The notes under the pieces were generated by a model that did no database searches, was not told where the DNA came from, and worked only from the letters and a program-made list of their open reading frames with translations. A DNA stretch of 64,000 bases from Pseudomonas fluorescens (GTDB lineage: Bacteria; Pseudomonadota; Gammaproteobacteria; Pseudomonadales; Pseudomonadaceae), in the NCBI RefSeq assembly GCF_902497875.1, contig NZ_CABVHY010000001.1, positions 62,001-126,000 of the forward strand, given 5' to 3'. This document shows, one piece after another, positions 1 through 8,830 of this stretch (within the stretch, counting starts at the first letter, position 1; each line of letters opens with the position of its first letter). The translations under genes were made by a program, and so were the position numbers.

Positions 1-342
1 CTGGTCGATCGCCTGTGGCCACGTAACTGTCGCAAGGACCAGCTACCGCTGGATGAATGGCTGCGCGAGGTGGCGCCGTCAACCGAACTGCGGCGAGCGT
101 TCAAACAGGCGCAGGTGGACTTCGAGACCTTTCGCAGCCGCTATCGGCAGGAACTGACTGCCCGGCCCGAGCATTGGTGGAAGCTGCTGGAGAAGGCACG
201 GACGGGCACGCTGACGCTGATTTACTCGGCAAAGGACGAGCAACATAACAATGCCCAGGTGCTGGCACAGTGGCTGGAAGACGAACTGGATCGGAGCGGG
301 GATTCGAGTTCGCCGGTGTGTTATGCGGGGGAGTTTGATTGA
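1..342 (+). CDS. DUF488 family protein, 3' part only
   Basis: The reading frame is open from the first base of the window (LVDRLWPRN...) to a TGA at 340-342, so the start lies outside. The 113 visible residues have the look of the DUF488/YeaO family: an early DRLWPR motif, a central FRSRYRQEL stretch and a TLIYSAKDEQHNNA segment before the end. The family is small, about 115-125 residues, so only a few N-terminal residues are missing. Its biochemical function is not established. A REP-type inverted repeat follows directly. Confidence 0.8.
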   Translation: MVDRLWPRNCRKDQLPLDEWLREVAPSTELRRAFKQAQVDFETFRSRYRQELTARPEHWWKLLEKARTGTLTLIYSAKDEQHNNAQVLAQWLEDELDRSGDSSSPVCYAGEFD

Positions 343-365
343 GGCCGAGAGCTCTGTGAATGCAG

Positions 366-512
366 AACCCCTTGTGGCGAGGGAGCTTGCTCCCGCTGGG
401 GCGCGCAGCGGCCCTAAATTCGGAAATCACGGTTTCTCAGACAGAACGCATCAGCAGGTTTTACGACTGCTGCGCAGCCGAGCGGGAGCAAGCTCCCTCG
501 CCACAGGGGTTC
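366..512. repeat. REPIN-like inverted repeat pair
   Basis: Two arms of about 32 bases (366-397 and 481-512) are near-perfect reverse complements built around GGCGAGGGAGCTTGCTCCC. Each arm is itself a palindrome, and about 80 bases separate them. This is the usual form of Pseudomonas extragenic palindromes placed between converging genes. Here it lies between the DUF488 gene and the 3' end of the cytochrome b gene, and could also act as a bidirectional transcription or mRNA end. Confidence 0.75.
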
Positions 513-538
513 ATCTCCAGCCGTTGTTAAGCGGGATC

Positions 539-1066
539 CTACCGCTTGCGCCGGTTACCGGTGATCATCGACAGCGGCAGGTTTTCCCGCAAACGCACAC
601 TCTCGACCACGGCGGCGGCAATATGCACGCAGACCAGGGTGAGCAGGGCGTTGGCCATCAGCTCATGGATATCCCGGGGCAAGTCCTCACCCCAGAAATA
701 ATCCACTTCTTCCATCAGGAATCCGGTGACGCCGAGGCCGACCATCAACAGCAGCATCAGGACCATCACCAGCGCACCGATAGGTGAATGCCCCATGCGG
801 TGATAGTCCTTGCCGCCCAGCAATGCGCGGGTATGCCAAACGAGGCGCGCAGGGGTCGGCCAGAAGTCTGACCAGCGCGCCGCCGGCGAGCCGATAAAAC
901 CCCAGACCACGCGTACCAGCACCACAACCACTGCGTAATAGCCCAGCCAGCGATGCCAGCCGTCACCTTCCTCATTGAGGAAGTAGTCGCCAATGAAGGC
1001 GACTACCAGGGACCAGTGGCAAAAACGAACCAGCGGGTCCCAGAGGCGCAGGGTTTGAGTGTTCAT
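539..1066 (-). CDS. cytochrome b/b561-type membrane protein
   Basis: This 175-residue protein has four hydrophobic segments and well-placed histidines. They are RFCHWSL near residue 17, HRWLGYY near 39, the start of an H-rich loop (YHRMGHSPIGALVM, about 90) and CVHIAAA near 147. The pattern fits the cytochrome b/b6 (COG3658-type) family, inner-membrane di-heme proteins that pass electrons to or from quinones or small periplasmic cytochromes. It starts one base after the stop of the upstream PepSY gene, so the two form one transcription unit. This pairing of a PepSY protein with a cytochrome b is common in pseudomonads. The exact electron partner cannot be told. Confidence 0.85.
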   Translation of the reverse strand: MNTQTLRLWDPLVRFCHWSLVVAFIGDYFLNEEGDGWHRWLGYYAVVVVLVRVVWGFIGSPAARWSDFWPTPARLVWHTRALLGGKDYHRMGHSPIGALVMVLMLLLMVGLGVTGFLMEEVDYFWGEDLPRDIHELMANALLTLVCVHIAAAVVESVRLRENLPLSMITGNRRKR

Positions 1067-1067
1067 G

Positions 1068-1337
1068 TCATTCCTTTTCGATCTCTTCCTTCACAGCCTT
1101 GCCAGAGACCGGGTCGAAGTAGATCTCGACTTTTTGCTTGGCTTTGTTCCAGCCATAGATTTCATAGCAGTTGCCGGAGGTGACCTTGAACTTCTTGATG
1201 TCATAACCCTGAGCCTTGAGGTCTTCCTGGAACTTGGCCGGGTCCTGCCATTGAGCCTTGTCGGTCTTGGTGCATTCAGTGGCGGCCAGAGTCAGCGGGC
1301 TGATTGCCAGAAGGGAGATCAGAAGAAGTGTGCGCAT
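1068..1337 (-). CDS. secreted PepSY-domain protein
   Basis: The product has 89 residues with a clear signal peptide (MRTLLLISLLAISPLTLAA) followed by a single PepSY-like unit. Its motifs are FQEDLKAQGYDIKKF, NCYEIYGWNKAKQKVEIYFDP and GKAVKEE. PepSY domains are periplasmic modules found with peptidases and redox membrane proteins. Two cysteines (mature part, C-T-K and G-N-C) could form a disulfide. It is the first gene of a two-gene unit with the cytochrome b gene, one base apart, and probably works with it at the outer face of the inner membrane. Confidence 0.85.
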   Translation of the reverse strand: MRTLLLISLLAISPLTLAATECTKTDKAQWQDPAKFQEDLKAQGYDIKKFKVTSGNCYEIYGWNKAKQKVEIYFDPVSGKAVKEEIEKE

Positions 1338-1700
1338 GGGGGCTCCTGGGGATGTTGTTGTTCACTGGCAACGCGAGAGATGCTCACTGAATTGCCACAG
1401 CGCTGAAGCTTAGTAGGGCTTTTGAGACCTGTCACTGCAGCGTTGGCCGCTTTGCGCCTTACTTGAAAAGCGCTTCTGATTCTTACTTGAGTGCAATATT
1501 AATGAACTTAAGCAGCATTATTATCAAGTTGTGGTGAGTTGTCTGACGCCGCACACTGGTTCTGCTTCGTCCTGCAGCACTTGCCCAGTCTTACTGACCG
1601 ACCTCCTTTATCGGTATCTGACGCTTGCTTATCCATTTAACTGGAGAGCGGAATTCTGCTGCACGGACCTGTCAGCGACTTCTTGTGTAATGGAATGATT
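1338..1700. other. divergent intergenic region between PepSY gene and ccoN
   Basis: These 363 bases separate two divergent transcription units and must hold both promoters. I looked for an Anr/Fnr box (TTGAT-N4-ATCAA), expected for a cbb3 subunit, and found only poor half-sites near 1492 and 1520. No hairpin followed by a T-run and no credible small gene were seen. Confidence 0.5.
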
Positions 1701-3137
1701 ATGGCCAGTGCAATACTTTCCGACAGCAACACCACCTACAACTATGAGATCGTCAGACGCTTCACGTTGATGACGCTTTTCTGGGGCATCGTGGGCATGG
1801 GCATGGGGGTGTTTCTGGCCGCCCAACTGGTTTGGCCGCAGCTGAACTTCGGACTGTCCTGGACCACCTTTGGCCGCTTGCGACCGGTCCATACCAACCT
1901 GGTGATCTTCGCCTTCGGTGGCGGTGCGTTATTCGCCACATCGTTTTATGTGGTGCAACGTACCAGTCGCGTGCGGCTGATCTCCGAGCGCCTGGCCAAC
2001 TTCGTGTTCTGGGGTTGGCAGGCGATTATCGTGGCGCTGGTAGTCAGCTATCCGCTGGGCTACACCACGTCCAAGGAATACGCCGAAATGGAATGGCCGA
2101 TCGCCCTGGCGGTGACGGTGATCTGGGTGGCCTACGCCTACCTGTTCTTCGGCACCATCGCCCGGCGCACGGTCAAGCACATCTATGTCGGTAACTGGTT
2201 TTACGGTGCGTTTATCGTGGTCACGGGCATGGTTCATGTGATCAACCACATCTCGATTCCCGTCAGCCTGATGAAGTCCTACTCGAGCTATTCCGGGGCC
2301 ACTGACGCAATGATTCAGTGGTGGTATGGCCACAGTGTGGTGGGCTTCATTCTCTCGGTGGGTTTTCTGGGGATGATGTACTACTTCGTGCCGAAACAGG
2401 CCGAGCGGCCGATTTACTCCTATCGCCTGTCGATCATCCACTTCTGGGCGATCATCACCCTGTACATCTGGGCCGGCCCGCACCATTTGCACTACACCGC
2501 ATTGCCGGACTGGGCGCAGTCGCTCGGCATGGCGATGTCGATGATCCTGCTGGCGCCGAGCTGGGGCGGGATGATCAACGGCATGATGACCCTGTCCGGT
2601 GCCTGGCATAAATTGCGCACCGACCCGATCCTCAGGTTCCTCGTGGTGTCGCTGGCGTTCTACGGCATGTCGACTTTCGAAGGGCCGATGATGGCGATCA
2701 AGACGGTCAACGCACTGTCGCACTACACCGACTGGACCATTGGCCATGTGCATGCCGGTGCCCTGGGCTGGGTGGCGATGATCAGTATCGGTACGCTCTA
2801 CCACATGATCCCGAAACTCTATGGCCGCGAGCAGATGCACAGCATCGGCCTGATCAATGTGCACTTCTGGCTGGCGACCATCGGCACGGTGTTGTACATC
2901 GCCTCGATGTGGGTCAACGGCATTACCCAAGGGTTGATGTGGCGAGCGATCAACGACGACGGCACACTGACCTATTCCTTCGTCGAAGCGCTGCAAGCCA
3001 GTCATCCGGGTTACATCGTGCGCCTGATCGGTGGCGCGACATTCGCCAGCGGCATGCTGCTGATGGCGTACAACACCTGGCGCACGGTGAGGGCAGGGGA
3101 ACGAGTGGTCTCGGCGCCGATTGCGGTAATGGCCTGA
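1701..3137 (+). CDS. ccoN: cbb3-type cytochrome c oxidase subunit I (orphan CcoN)
   Basis: This is the catalytic subunit of a cbb3 heme-copper oxidase, which reduces O2 to water in the inner membrane. The 478-residue product has about twelve membrane spans and the expected heme and copper ligands: [13 protein letters not shown] near residue 60, VHVINH, the copper site YGHSVVGF followed by a tyrosine, HHLHYTALP, and [13 protein letters not shown] near 355. ATG 1701 was chosen over TTG 1683 and ATG 1695 because MASAILSDS matches the usual N-terminus and GGA lies 6 bases upstream. No ccoO, ccoQ or ccoP follows, so it is an orphan subunit. In other pseudomonads orphan CcoN proteins are known to swap into cbb3 complexes encoded elsewhere. 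Confidence 0.93.
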   Translation: MASAILSDSNTTYNYEIVRRFTLMTLFWGIVGMGMGVFLAAQLVWPQLNFGLSWTTFGRLRPVHTNLVIFAFGGGALFATSFYVVQRTSRVRLISERLANFVFWGWQAIIVALVVSYPLGYTTSKEYAEMEWPIALAVTVIWVAYAYLFFGTIARRTVKHIYVGNWFYGAFIVVTGMVHVINHISIPVSLMKSYSSYSGATDAMIQWWYGHSVVGFILSVGFLGMMYYFVPKQAERPIYSYRLSIIHFWAIITLYIWAGPHHLHYTALPDWAQSLGMAMSMILLAPSWGGMINGMMTLSGAWHKLRTDPILRFLVVSLAFYGMSTFEGPMMAIKTVNALSHYTDWTIGHVHAGALGWVAMISIGTLYHMIPKLYGREQMHSIGLINVHFWLATIGTVLYIASMWVNGITQGLMWRAINDDGTLTYSFVEALQASHPGYIVRLIGGATFASGMLLMAYNTWRTVRAGERVVSAPIAVMA

Positions 3138-3166
3138 TTGTCTGGGTGCATGTGTGCGCGAAGATC

Positions 3167-3269
3167 AAAAGATCGCAGCCTGCGGCAGCTCCTACGCCGA
3201 CCTCATCCATGCGCTATTTTACGGGTGTATATCAATCCCAGTGTAGGAGCTGCCGCAGGCTGCGATCTT
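3167..3269. repeat. REP pair with one internal spacer unit
   Basis: The arms 3167-3195 and 3243-3269 are reverse complements built on GATCGCAGCCTGCGGCAGC, separated by a 47-base spacer. The same arms recur at 45126-45437 and 63011-63219. The spacer (CCGACC...CGGGTGTA...AATCCC) resembles the unit that is tandemly repeated at 45159-45407. The element lies between ccoN and the LysR gene, which converge. Confidence 0.8.
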
Positions 3270-3317
3270 GGCGATGTGGGTCGCGCTGAAGGTGTTTCGC
3301 TGATCAGGCCTTACAGA

Positions 3318-4187
3318 TCAAATCAGCGGATCCCAGCGTTGCGACCAGTCACCGTCGGCCTTGACCACTTCTCTGAGCAGCTCGAACGCCAGCTGCAAGG
3401 TGGTCGAATCGCGATCCCGTGAATACACCAGGTAAGTCGGGTAACTGAACTCCGGCGCTTTGGGCACCCGTTCCAGTACGCCGCTGTTCAGGTAGCTTTG
3501 CACCACTCGGGTTCGGAAATAACCCGAGCCGCCGTTTTCGAGGATGTATTGCAACGCCAGTGGCCCGAGGTTGAAGCTGAGGGCGGCCTTTGCCTTGTCC
3601 GGCAACGCTGCGTCGTGTTGCCGGCGAAAGTCTTTGCCCCAATCGATATAGATATAGGGCTCGGGGTTGGCGACCAGGCGCACCTGAATCAGTTTCTCTT
3701 CCAGCAATTGTTCGACTTGCAGGCGCGGCCAATATTCCGGTTGATAGACCAGCGCCGCATCCAGCACCCCCAGTTCAAGCTGGCGCAATAGGCTTTCGCC
3801 ATCGCGAATTTCCGTGCGCAAGGCATGGCTGGGAATCTTCTCGCGCAACTCGCGAGCCCAGCTGAGCATCAGCGGGTTACAGAGGCTGACCTCACCGCCA
3901 ATATGCAGCACGTTACGGTAACCGTCCGGCAGTGGCAGATCGCGACGGGCTGCTTCCCAGGTCTGCACCAGTTGGTTGGCGTAGACCACGAACGCTTCGC
4001 CATCCGGGGTCAACCGGGCACCGGCGCGATTGCGCACGAACAAGGTGCTGGAGAGTTGGCTCTCGAGTTTTTGCACTCGTGCGGTGATGGCGGTCTGGGT
4101 GACGTGCAGCTTCTCGGCCGCCGAGGCCAGGCTTCCGTGGCGAACGATCTCCAGGAAGGTGCGGGCTAGATCGATGTCCATGGGCAT
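3318..4187 (-). CDS. LysR family transcriptional regulator
   Basis: This is a DNA-binding regulator of about 289 residues. The N-terminal winged helix-turn-helix is clear: DLARTFLEIVRHGSLA, then SAAEKLHVTQTAITARVQ and LESQLSSTLFVR. The rest is a LysR substrate-binding domain. The likely start is ATG 4187 or the in-frame ATG 4181 (MDIDLAR). The open frame reaches 4241, but the extra 18 residues do not look like LysR sequence. It lies 99 bases downstream of the amidohydrolase gene on the same strand, so regulation of that gene is possible. Target and inducer are unknown. Confidence 0.9.
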   Translation of the reverse strand: MPMDIDLARTFLEIVRHGSLASAAEKLHVTQTAITARVQKLESQLSSTLFVRNRAGARLTPDGEAFVVYANQLVQTWEAARRDLPLPDGYRNVLHIGGEVSLCNPLMLSWARELREKIPSHALRTEIRDGESLLRQLELGVLDAALVYQPEYWPRLQVEQLLEEKLIQVRLVANPEPYIYIDWGKDFRRQHDAALPDKAKAALSFNLGPLALQYILENGGSGYFRTRVVQSYLNSGVLERVPKAPEFSYPTYLVYSRDRDSTTLQLAFELLREVVKADGDWSQRWDPLI

Positions 4188-4286
4188 CCCGGTATTGAAA
4201 GTGGCTTGCAGTGTAAAGCAAGCGCAGGCGACCCGACCCATTTCGATGGGTCTGGTGGCCTGAAACAGTCAACGCCGCAACTCACA

Positions 4287-6245
4287 TCAAAAGGCAAAAC
4301 ACGAACAGCCAAACGCGCCCCAGAACCCCTGGAAGTCGCTGGTTGGCACTGACGATAACCGCGCGCGCTCATGACTGTGGGCGTGCACCGCGCAAGGACC
4401 GACGCAGTGGTGAACCTGCGCCATCAGCGGCGCAGTCGGCTTCCAGTGACCCGGCACCTTGACCACCGGCGACCAGTCCGGCATCACCGGCACGGCGGGT
4501 GGAGCAAGCTTGTCGAACTCCAGGGTGCCGTGTACCACCTTGCCGTCGACCACGGTCAGCACCGATTCGATCCATTTGATGGCCTCGTCGTCGACGTTGA
4601 AGTAGTCGGCCGAGAGCGCGACCAGGTCCGCCAGCTGGCCGGCCTTGATCTGGCCTTTTTTGCCTTGCTCGGAGGAAAACCAGGCGCTGCCGTGGGTGAA
4701 CAACTCCAGTGCGGTGTCGCGGCTCAAGCCCTGTGGGTACAGCTCCAGGCCGCCGACGGTACGCCCGCTGACCAGCCAGTAGAGCGAGGTCCAGGGGTTG
4801 TAGCTGGACACCCGGGTGGCATCGGTGCCGGCACCGACCGGGAGGCCTTCGGCAAGCATGCGCTGGATCGGCGGCGTGTGCTCGGCCGTTTTGGCACCGT
4901 AGCGCTCGACGAAGTATTCACCCTGGAAGGCCATGCGATCCTGAATCGCAATGCCGCCACCGAGGGCGCGGACCCGCTCGATGTTCTGGGGCGTGATGGT
5001 TTCGGCATGGTCGAAAAACCACGGCAGACCGTTGAACGGAATGTCGCGGTTGACCTTCTCGAACACGTCGAGCATCCGCGTGATCGATTCGTTGTAAGTG
5101 GCGTGCAGGCGGAATGGCCAGCGTTGCTCGACCAGGTGCCGGACCACCGGCTCCAGTTCCTGCTCCATGGTCTGTGGCAGGTCCGGGCGCGGTTCGAGGA
5201 AGTCTTCGAAGTCGGACGCCGAAAACACCAGCATTTCCCCGGCACCGTTGTGCCGCAGGAAGTCATCGCCCTGGCCGTACTTCGAGGTACTGGTCCAGCT
5301 CTTGAAGTCGCTCAGCTCTTCCTTGGGCTTCTGGGTGAACAGGTTGTAGGCAATACGCACGGTGAGTTGCTGGTCGCGTGCCAGTTGCTGGATGACCTGG
5401 TAGTCGTCGGGGTAATTCTGATACCCACCGCCGGCATCGATGGCGCTGGTCACGCCGAGGCGGTTGAGTTCGCGCATGAACTGGCGGGTCGAGTTGACCT
5501 GATATTCCAGCGGCAGCTTCGGCCCTTTGGCCAGGGTCGAGTAGAGGATCATCGCGTTGGGGCGCGCAATCAGCATGCCGGTGGGCTCGCCCTTGGCATC
5601 GCGCTGAATTTCGCCGCCCGGCGGGTTCGGGGTGTCGCGGGTGTAGCCGACCACCTTCAACGCCGCGCGGTTGAGCAGGGCGCGGTCGTAGAGGTGGAGG
5701 ACGAAGACCGGAGTGTCCGGCGCGGCTTTGTTCAGTTCTTCAAGGGTCGGCAGTCGCCGTTCGGCAAACTGGAATTCGTTCCAGCCACCGACCACCCGGA
5801 CCCATTGCGGCGCCGGTGTGCGCTCGGCCTGGTCCTTGAGCATGCGCAAGGCATCGACCAATGACGGCACGCCTTCCCAGCGCAGTTCCAGATTGTAGTT
5901 GAGACCGCCGCGGATCAGGTGCAGGTGTGAATCGTTGAGCCCGGGAATCACTGTGCGCCGTTGCAGGTCGACGACCTGGGTGGTGGCGCCGCGCAGGGCC
6001 ATGGCCTCGGCATCGCTGCCGACGGCAATGAACAAACCGTCCTTGATCGCGACGGCAGTGGCCTGCGGTTTGTCACGGTCGACGGTGTGCAGGCGACCGT
6101 TGTACAGAATCAGATCGGCCGGGGCGTTGGACAGGGTACTGCTCCCTGCGATGAGTGGACTGATCCAGGCGCCAATAGCACCTGCTGAAAGGCCTTGCAG
6201 GACGCGACGGCGATTGAAGCCGTCGTGGTCATCAGCTGGACTCAT
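4287..6245 (-). CDS. Tat-exported amidohydrolase (YtcJ-like)
   Basis: The product has 652 residues. The N-terminus carries a twin-arginine signal (FNRRRVLQGLSAG, then a hydrophobic stretch), so it is probably exported folded to the periplasm. The body is an amidohydrolase family 3/YtcJ protein: DLILYNGRLHTVD, the metal-binding NDSHLHLIRGG, a mid-protein HAETITPQNIERVRALGGG, GTDATRVSSYNPW, and a final GQLADLVALSADYF segment. Start ATG 6245 is supported by GGAGAA 10 bases upstream. Longer in-frame starts up to 6368 add sequence unlike the family. The family hydrolyses C-N bonds in varied substrates, and the substrate here cannot be inferred. A LysR gene follows. Confidence 0.9.
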   Translation of the reverse strand: MSPADDHDGFNRRRVLQGLSAGAIGAWISPLIAGSSTLSNAPADLILYNGRLHTVDRDKPQATAVAIKDGLFIAVGSDAEAMALRGATTQVVDLQRRTVIPGLNDSHLHLIRGGLNYNLELRWEGVPSLVDALRMLKDQAERTPAPQWVRVVGGWNEFQFAERRLPTLEELNKAAPDTPVFVLHLYDRALLNRAALKVVGYTRDTPNPPGGEIQRDAKGEPTGMLIARPNAMILYSTLAKGPKLPLEYQVNSTRQFMRELNRLGVTSAIDAGGGYQNYPDDYQVIQQLARDQQLTVRIAYNLFTQKPKEELSDFKSWTSTSKYGQGDDFLRHNGAGEMLVFSASDFEDFLEPRPDLPQTMEQELEPVVRHLVEQRWPFRLHATYNESITRMLDVFEKVNRDIPFNGLPWFFDHAETITPQNIERVRALGGGIAIQDRMAFQGEYFVERYGAKTAEHTPPIQRMLAEGLPVGAGTDATRVSSYNPWTSLYWLVSGRTVGGLELYPQGLSRDTALELFTHGSAWFSSEQGKKGQIKAGQLADLVALSADYFNVDDEAIKWIESVLTVVDGKVVHGTLEFDKLAPPAVPVMPDWSPVVKVPGHWKPTAPLMAQVHHCVGPCAVHAHSHERARLSSVPTSDFQGFWGAFGCSCFAF

Positions 6246-6713
6246 GCTGGGGTTCTCCGCGTGACAGGGGCCTGGAAGCACCGCAGAGAAATATAGACCG
6301 AAAATCCACACCCCATGGTCCGTAGGACGAACGGGGAGAGCAAATACCTGTATCCGGAAAACACCCATGCGTTTTGGATTGTTTGAGGCAGGTGATCGAA
6401 AGGGCTTTCAGTGTGTCAAGAACTGAAACAGTTGGTTTGCAGAAGATTTCGAGAAACCGATTGTAGGCTGTTTCCGAAAGTGCGCCGGAAGTTACTTGGT
6501 GATGCTCCGGAGGGGTGGAATAGCCGTTGGAGATGATTCATTGTTGTAGGGAAGAGATCTAGTGCATCTCGCGTAGGTTGTTTATCCGTATATAAAAAGG
6601 AATTTATGTGCTGTGGCTGGCAATTATTTGTAGTGGGCCGGCTAAAGTTGTGAATTCCAGTCTTATTGGTTTTCGTGATGGCGTTAGTTGTCGCGCAGGT
6701 GTCTGGAGGAATT
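6246..6713. other. divergent promoter region of the T6SS cluster
   Basis: These 468 bases, more AT-rich than their surroundings, separate the amidohydrolase gene from tssB. They should hold the main T6SS promoter. A perfect 7-bp inverted repeat (TTTCAGT at 6407-6413, ACTGAAA at 6422-6428) could be an operator half-site pair. No canonical sigma-54 site was found. The tssB ribosome-binding site TGGAGGA lies at 6704-6710. Confidence 0.5.
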
Positions 6714-7217
6714 ATGGCTTCAAGCAGTTTTCAAAATGAAGTGCCCAAGGCTCGGGTCAACATCAAGCTCGATTTACACACCGGCGGTGCGCAGAAAAAA
6801 GTCGAGTTGCCACTGAAGTTGATGGTGATGGGGGATTACAGTAACGGCAGAGAGCAGCGTCCATTATCCGAAAGAAGCAAGATCGACATTGACAAAAGCA
6901 ACTTCGACAGCGTGTTGGCCGAGTATTCTCCGGGTCTGAAACTGGCGGTGGAAAATACCTTGGTCAATGACGACTCCGACTCTTCTGTCGAGTTGAGTTT
7001 CCAGGCCATGAAGGATTTTGAACCGCAGCAGGTGGCGCGGCAAATTCCGCAACTACGTGCCCTGTTGGCCATGCGCAACCTGCTGCGCGACCTCAAGTCG
7101 AACCTGTTGGACAACGCCACCTTCCGTCACGAACTGGAACGCATCCTCAAGGACGATGCGCTGAGTGACGAGCTGCGAGCCGAATTGGCCGCCCTGGCTG
7201 CCCAAGAAAATCGTTAA
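6714..7217 (+). CDS. tssB: T6SS contractile sheath small subunit TssB (VipA)
   Basis: This 167-residue protein is one half of the T6SS sheath. With TssC it forms the helical tube that contracts and drives the Hcp spike out of the cell. Visible family features are RVNIKLDL near the start, the KLMVMGDYSNG motif, RPLSERSKIDIDKSNFDSV and the C-terminal LRDLKSNLLDNATFRHELERIL helix region. ATG 6714 was chosen because a strong TGGAGGA sits 4 bases upstream and MASSSFQNE fits the family. The longer frame from 6666 lacks support. It is the first gene of the cluster, and tssC follows after 34 bases. Confidence 0.96.
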   Translation: MASSSFQNEVPKARVNIKLDLHTGGAQKKVELPLKLMVMGDYSNGREQRPLSERSKIDIDKSNFDSVLAEYSPGLKLAVENTLVNDDSDSSVELSFQAMKDFEPQQVARQIPQLRALLAMRNLLRDLKSNLLDNATFRHELERILKDDALSDELRAELAALAAQENR

Positions 7218-7251
7218 TCCACCTCGGTTGGTTTAAAAGGAAGTTTCCATA

Positions 7252-8790
7252 ATGTCCGTAGAACATTCTGGCGCACACTCGCGCGACGCTGCTGTATTGA
7301 CTGAAGAAAACCAAGGCGTATATGGCGCGCTGTTCAGCAAGATCAATCTCAGCCCGGTTGTAGAACTGGGTGGTATCGAAATTTTTCAGAGCACTGAGGC
7401 ATTGTCCGAGGCTTCTGCCGATGAACGGGTGACCGCCGCCGTCAGCGTGTTCCTGAATTTGCTCAAGCAATCGTCGCAGAAAGTCGAGCGTCTGGATAAG
7501 ACGCTGCTCGATGAGCACATTGCGTCGTTGGATGCGCAGATCAGTCGTCAACTTGATGCCGTGATGCACCACCCTGATTTCCAGCGCGTCGAGTCGACCT
7601 GGCGCGGCGTGAAATCGCTGATCGATCAAACCGATTTTCGCCAGAACGTACGTATAGAACTGTTGGATATCAGTAAGGATCACCTGGTACAAGATTTCGA
7701 AGACGCACCGGAGATCGCCCAGAGCGGCCTGTATATGCATACCTACACCCAGGAGTACGACACTCCGGGGGGGGAGCCGATCGCCGCGGCCGTTTCCAAC
7801 TACGAGTTCGACCGCAGTCCGCAGGATATTGCCTTGCTGCGCAATATTTCCAAAGTGGCGGCGGCAGCGCACATGCCTTTCATTGGCTCCGTTGGCCCGG
7901 CGTTTTTTGGCAAGGAGTCGATGGAGGAGGTGGCCGCCATCAAGGATATCGGCAACTACTTCGACCGTGCCGAATACATCAAATGGAAGGCGTTCCGCGA
8001 CAGTGACGATGCCCGTTACATCGGCTTGACCATGCCGCGCGTGCTGGGTCGCTTGCCCTATGGCCCGGACACCGTTCCGGTACGCAGCTTCAATTACATC
8101 GAAAGCGTCAAGGGCCCGGATCACCACAAGTATCTATGGACCAACGCCTCGTTCGCCTTCGCTGCAAACATGGTCAAGAGCTTCATCACTAACGGCTGGT
8201 GCGTGCAGATTCGTGGGCCACAGTCAGGCGGCGCGGTCACCGAGCTACCGATTCACTTGTACGATCTGGGCACGGGCAACCAGGTGAAGATTCCTTCGGA
8301 AGTGATGATTCCGGAGACTCGCGAATTCGAATTCGCCAACCTTGGCTTCATCCCTCTGTCGTATTACAAGAACCGCGACTACGCGTGTTTCTTCTCGGCT
8401 AACTCCACCCAGAAGCCGGCGCTGTATGACACCGCCGATGCCACCGCCAACAGCCGGATCAATGCACGCTTGCCGTATATCTTCCTGCTGTCGCGCATCG
8501 CCCATTACCTGAAACTGATCCAGCGCGAGAACATCGGAACCACCAAGGACCGGCGCTTGCTGGAGCTGGAACTGAATAAATGGATCGGTGGGCTAGTCAC
8601 CGAAATGACCGATCCGGGCGACGCTCTGCAAGCTTCACACCCGCTGCGCGATGCGAAGGTGACCGTAGAAGACATCGAGGACAACCCGGGCTTCTTCCGC
8701 GTCAAGTTGTATGCCGTGCCGCACTTCCAGGTGGAAGGCATGGACGTCAATCTGTCGCTGGTTTCGCAGATGCCCAAGGCGAAGGCCTAA
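7252..8790 (+). CDS. tssC: T6SS contractile sheath large subunit TssC (VipB)
   Basis: This 512-residue protein is the main sheath subunit, typical in length. Characteristic stretches include HHPDFQRVESTWRGVKSLI near residue 105, DYEFDR-type and ISKVAAAAHMPFI segments, VGPAFFG, RVLGRLPYG, WTNASFAFAANM, and NGWCVQIRGPQSGGAV. The last third contains RIAHYLKLIQRENIG. It assembles with TssB in the cytoplasm and is recycled by ClpV, encoded downstream in the same cluster. Confidence 0.97.
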   Translation: MSVEHSGAHSRDAAVLTEENQGVYGALFSKINLSPVVELGGIEIFQSTEALSEASADERVTAAVSVFLNLLKQSSQKVERLDKTLLDEHIASLDAQISRQLDAVMHHPDFQRVESTWRGVKSLIDQTDFRQNVRIELLDISKDHLVQDFEDAPEIAQSGLYMHTYTQEYDTPGGEPIAAAVSNYEFDRSPQDIALLRNISKVAAAAHMPFIGSVGPAFFGKESMEEVAAIKDIGNYFDRAEYIKWKAFRDSDDARYIGLTMPRVLGRLPYGPDTVPVRSFNYIESVKGPDHHKYLWTNASFAFAANMVKSFITNGWCVQIRGPQSGGAVTELPIHLYDLGTGNQVKIPSEVMIPETREFEFANLGFIPLSYYKNRDYACFFSANSTQKPALYDTADATANSRINARLPYIFLLSRIAHYLKLIQRENIGTTKDRRLLELELNKWIGGLVTEMTDPGDALQASHPLRDAKVTVEDIEDNPGFFRVKLYAVPHFQVEGMDVNLSLVSQMPKAKA

Positions 8791-8830
8791 GCCACTTCAA
8801 ACCTAAGCCACTGCGTAGGGAAACGACATC

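Noticed and set aside
1490..1530. Possible Anr/Fnr boxes upstream of ccoN
   Set aside because: Only one half-site matches in each candidate. The partner halves match two of five positions.
4371..5864. Plus-strand open frame opposite the amidohydrolase
   Set aside because: The amidohydrolase with Tat signal and metal motifs is on the minus strand, and this frame has no recognisable sequence.
6615..6630. Possible sigma-54 promoter (TGGCAATTATTTGT) before tssB
   Set aside because: Spacing between the GG and TG elements is one base short and the -12 GC is missing, so it does not meet the consensus.
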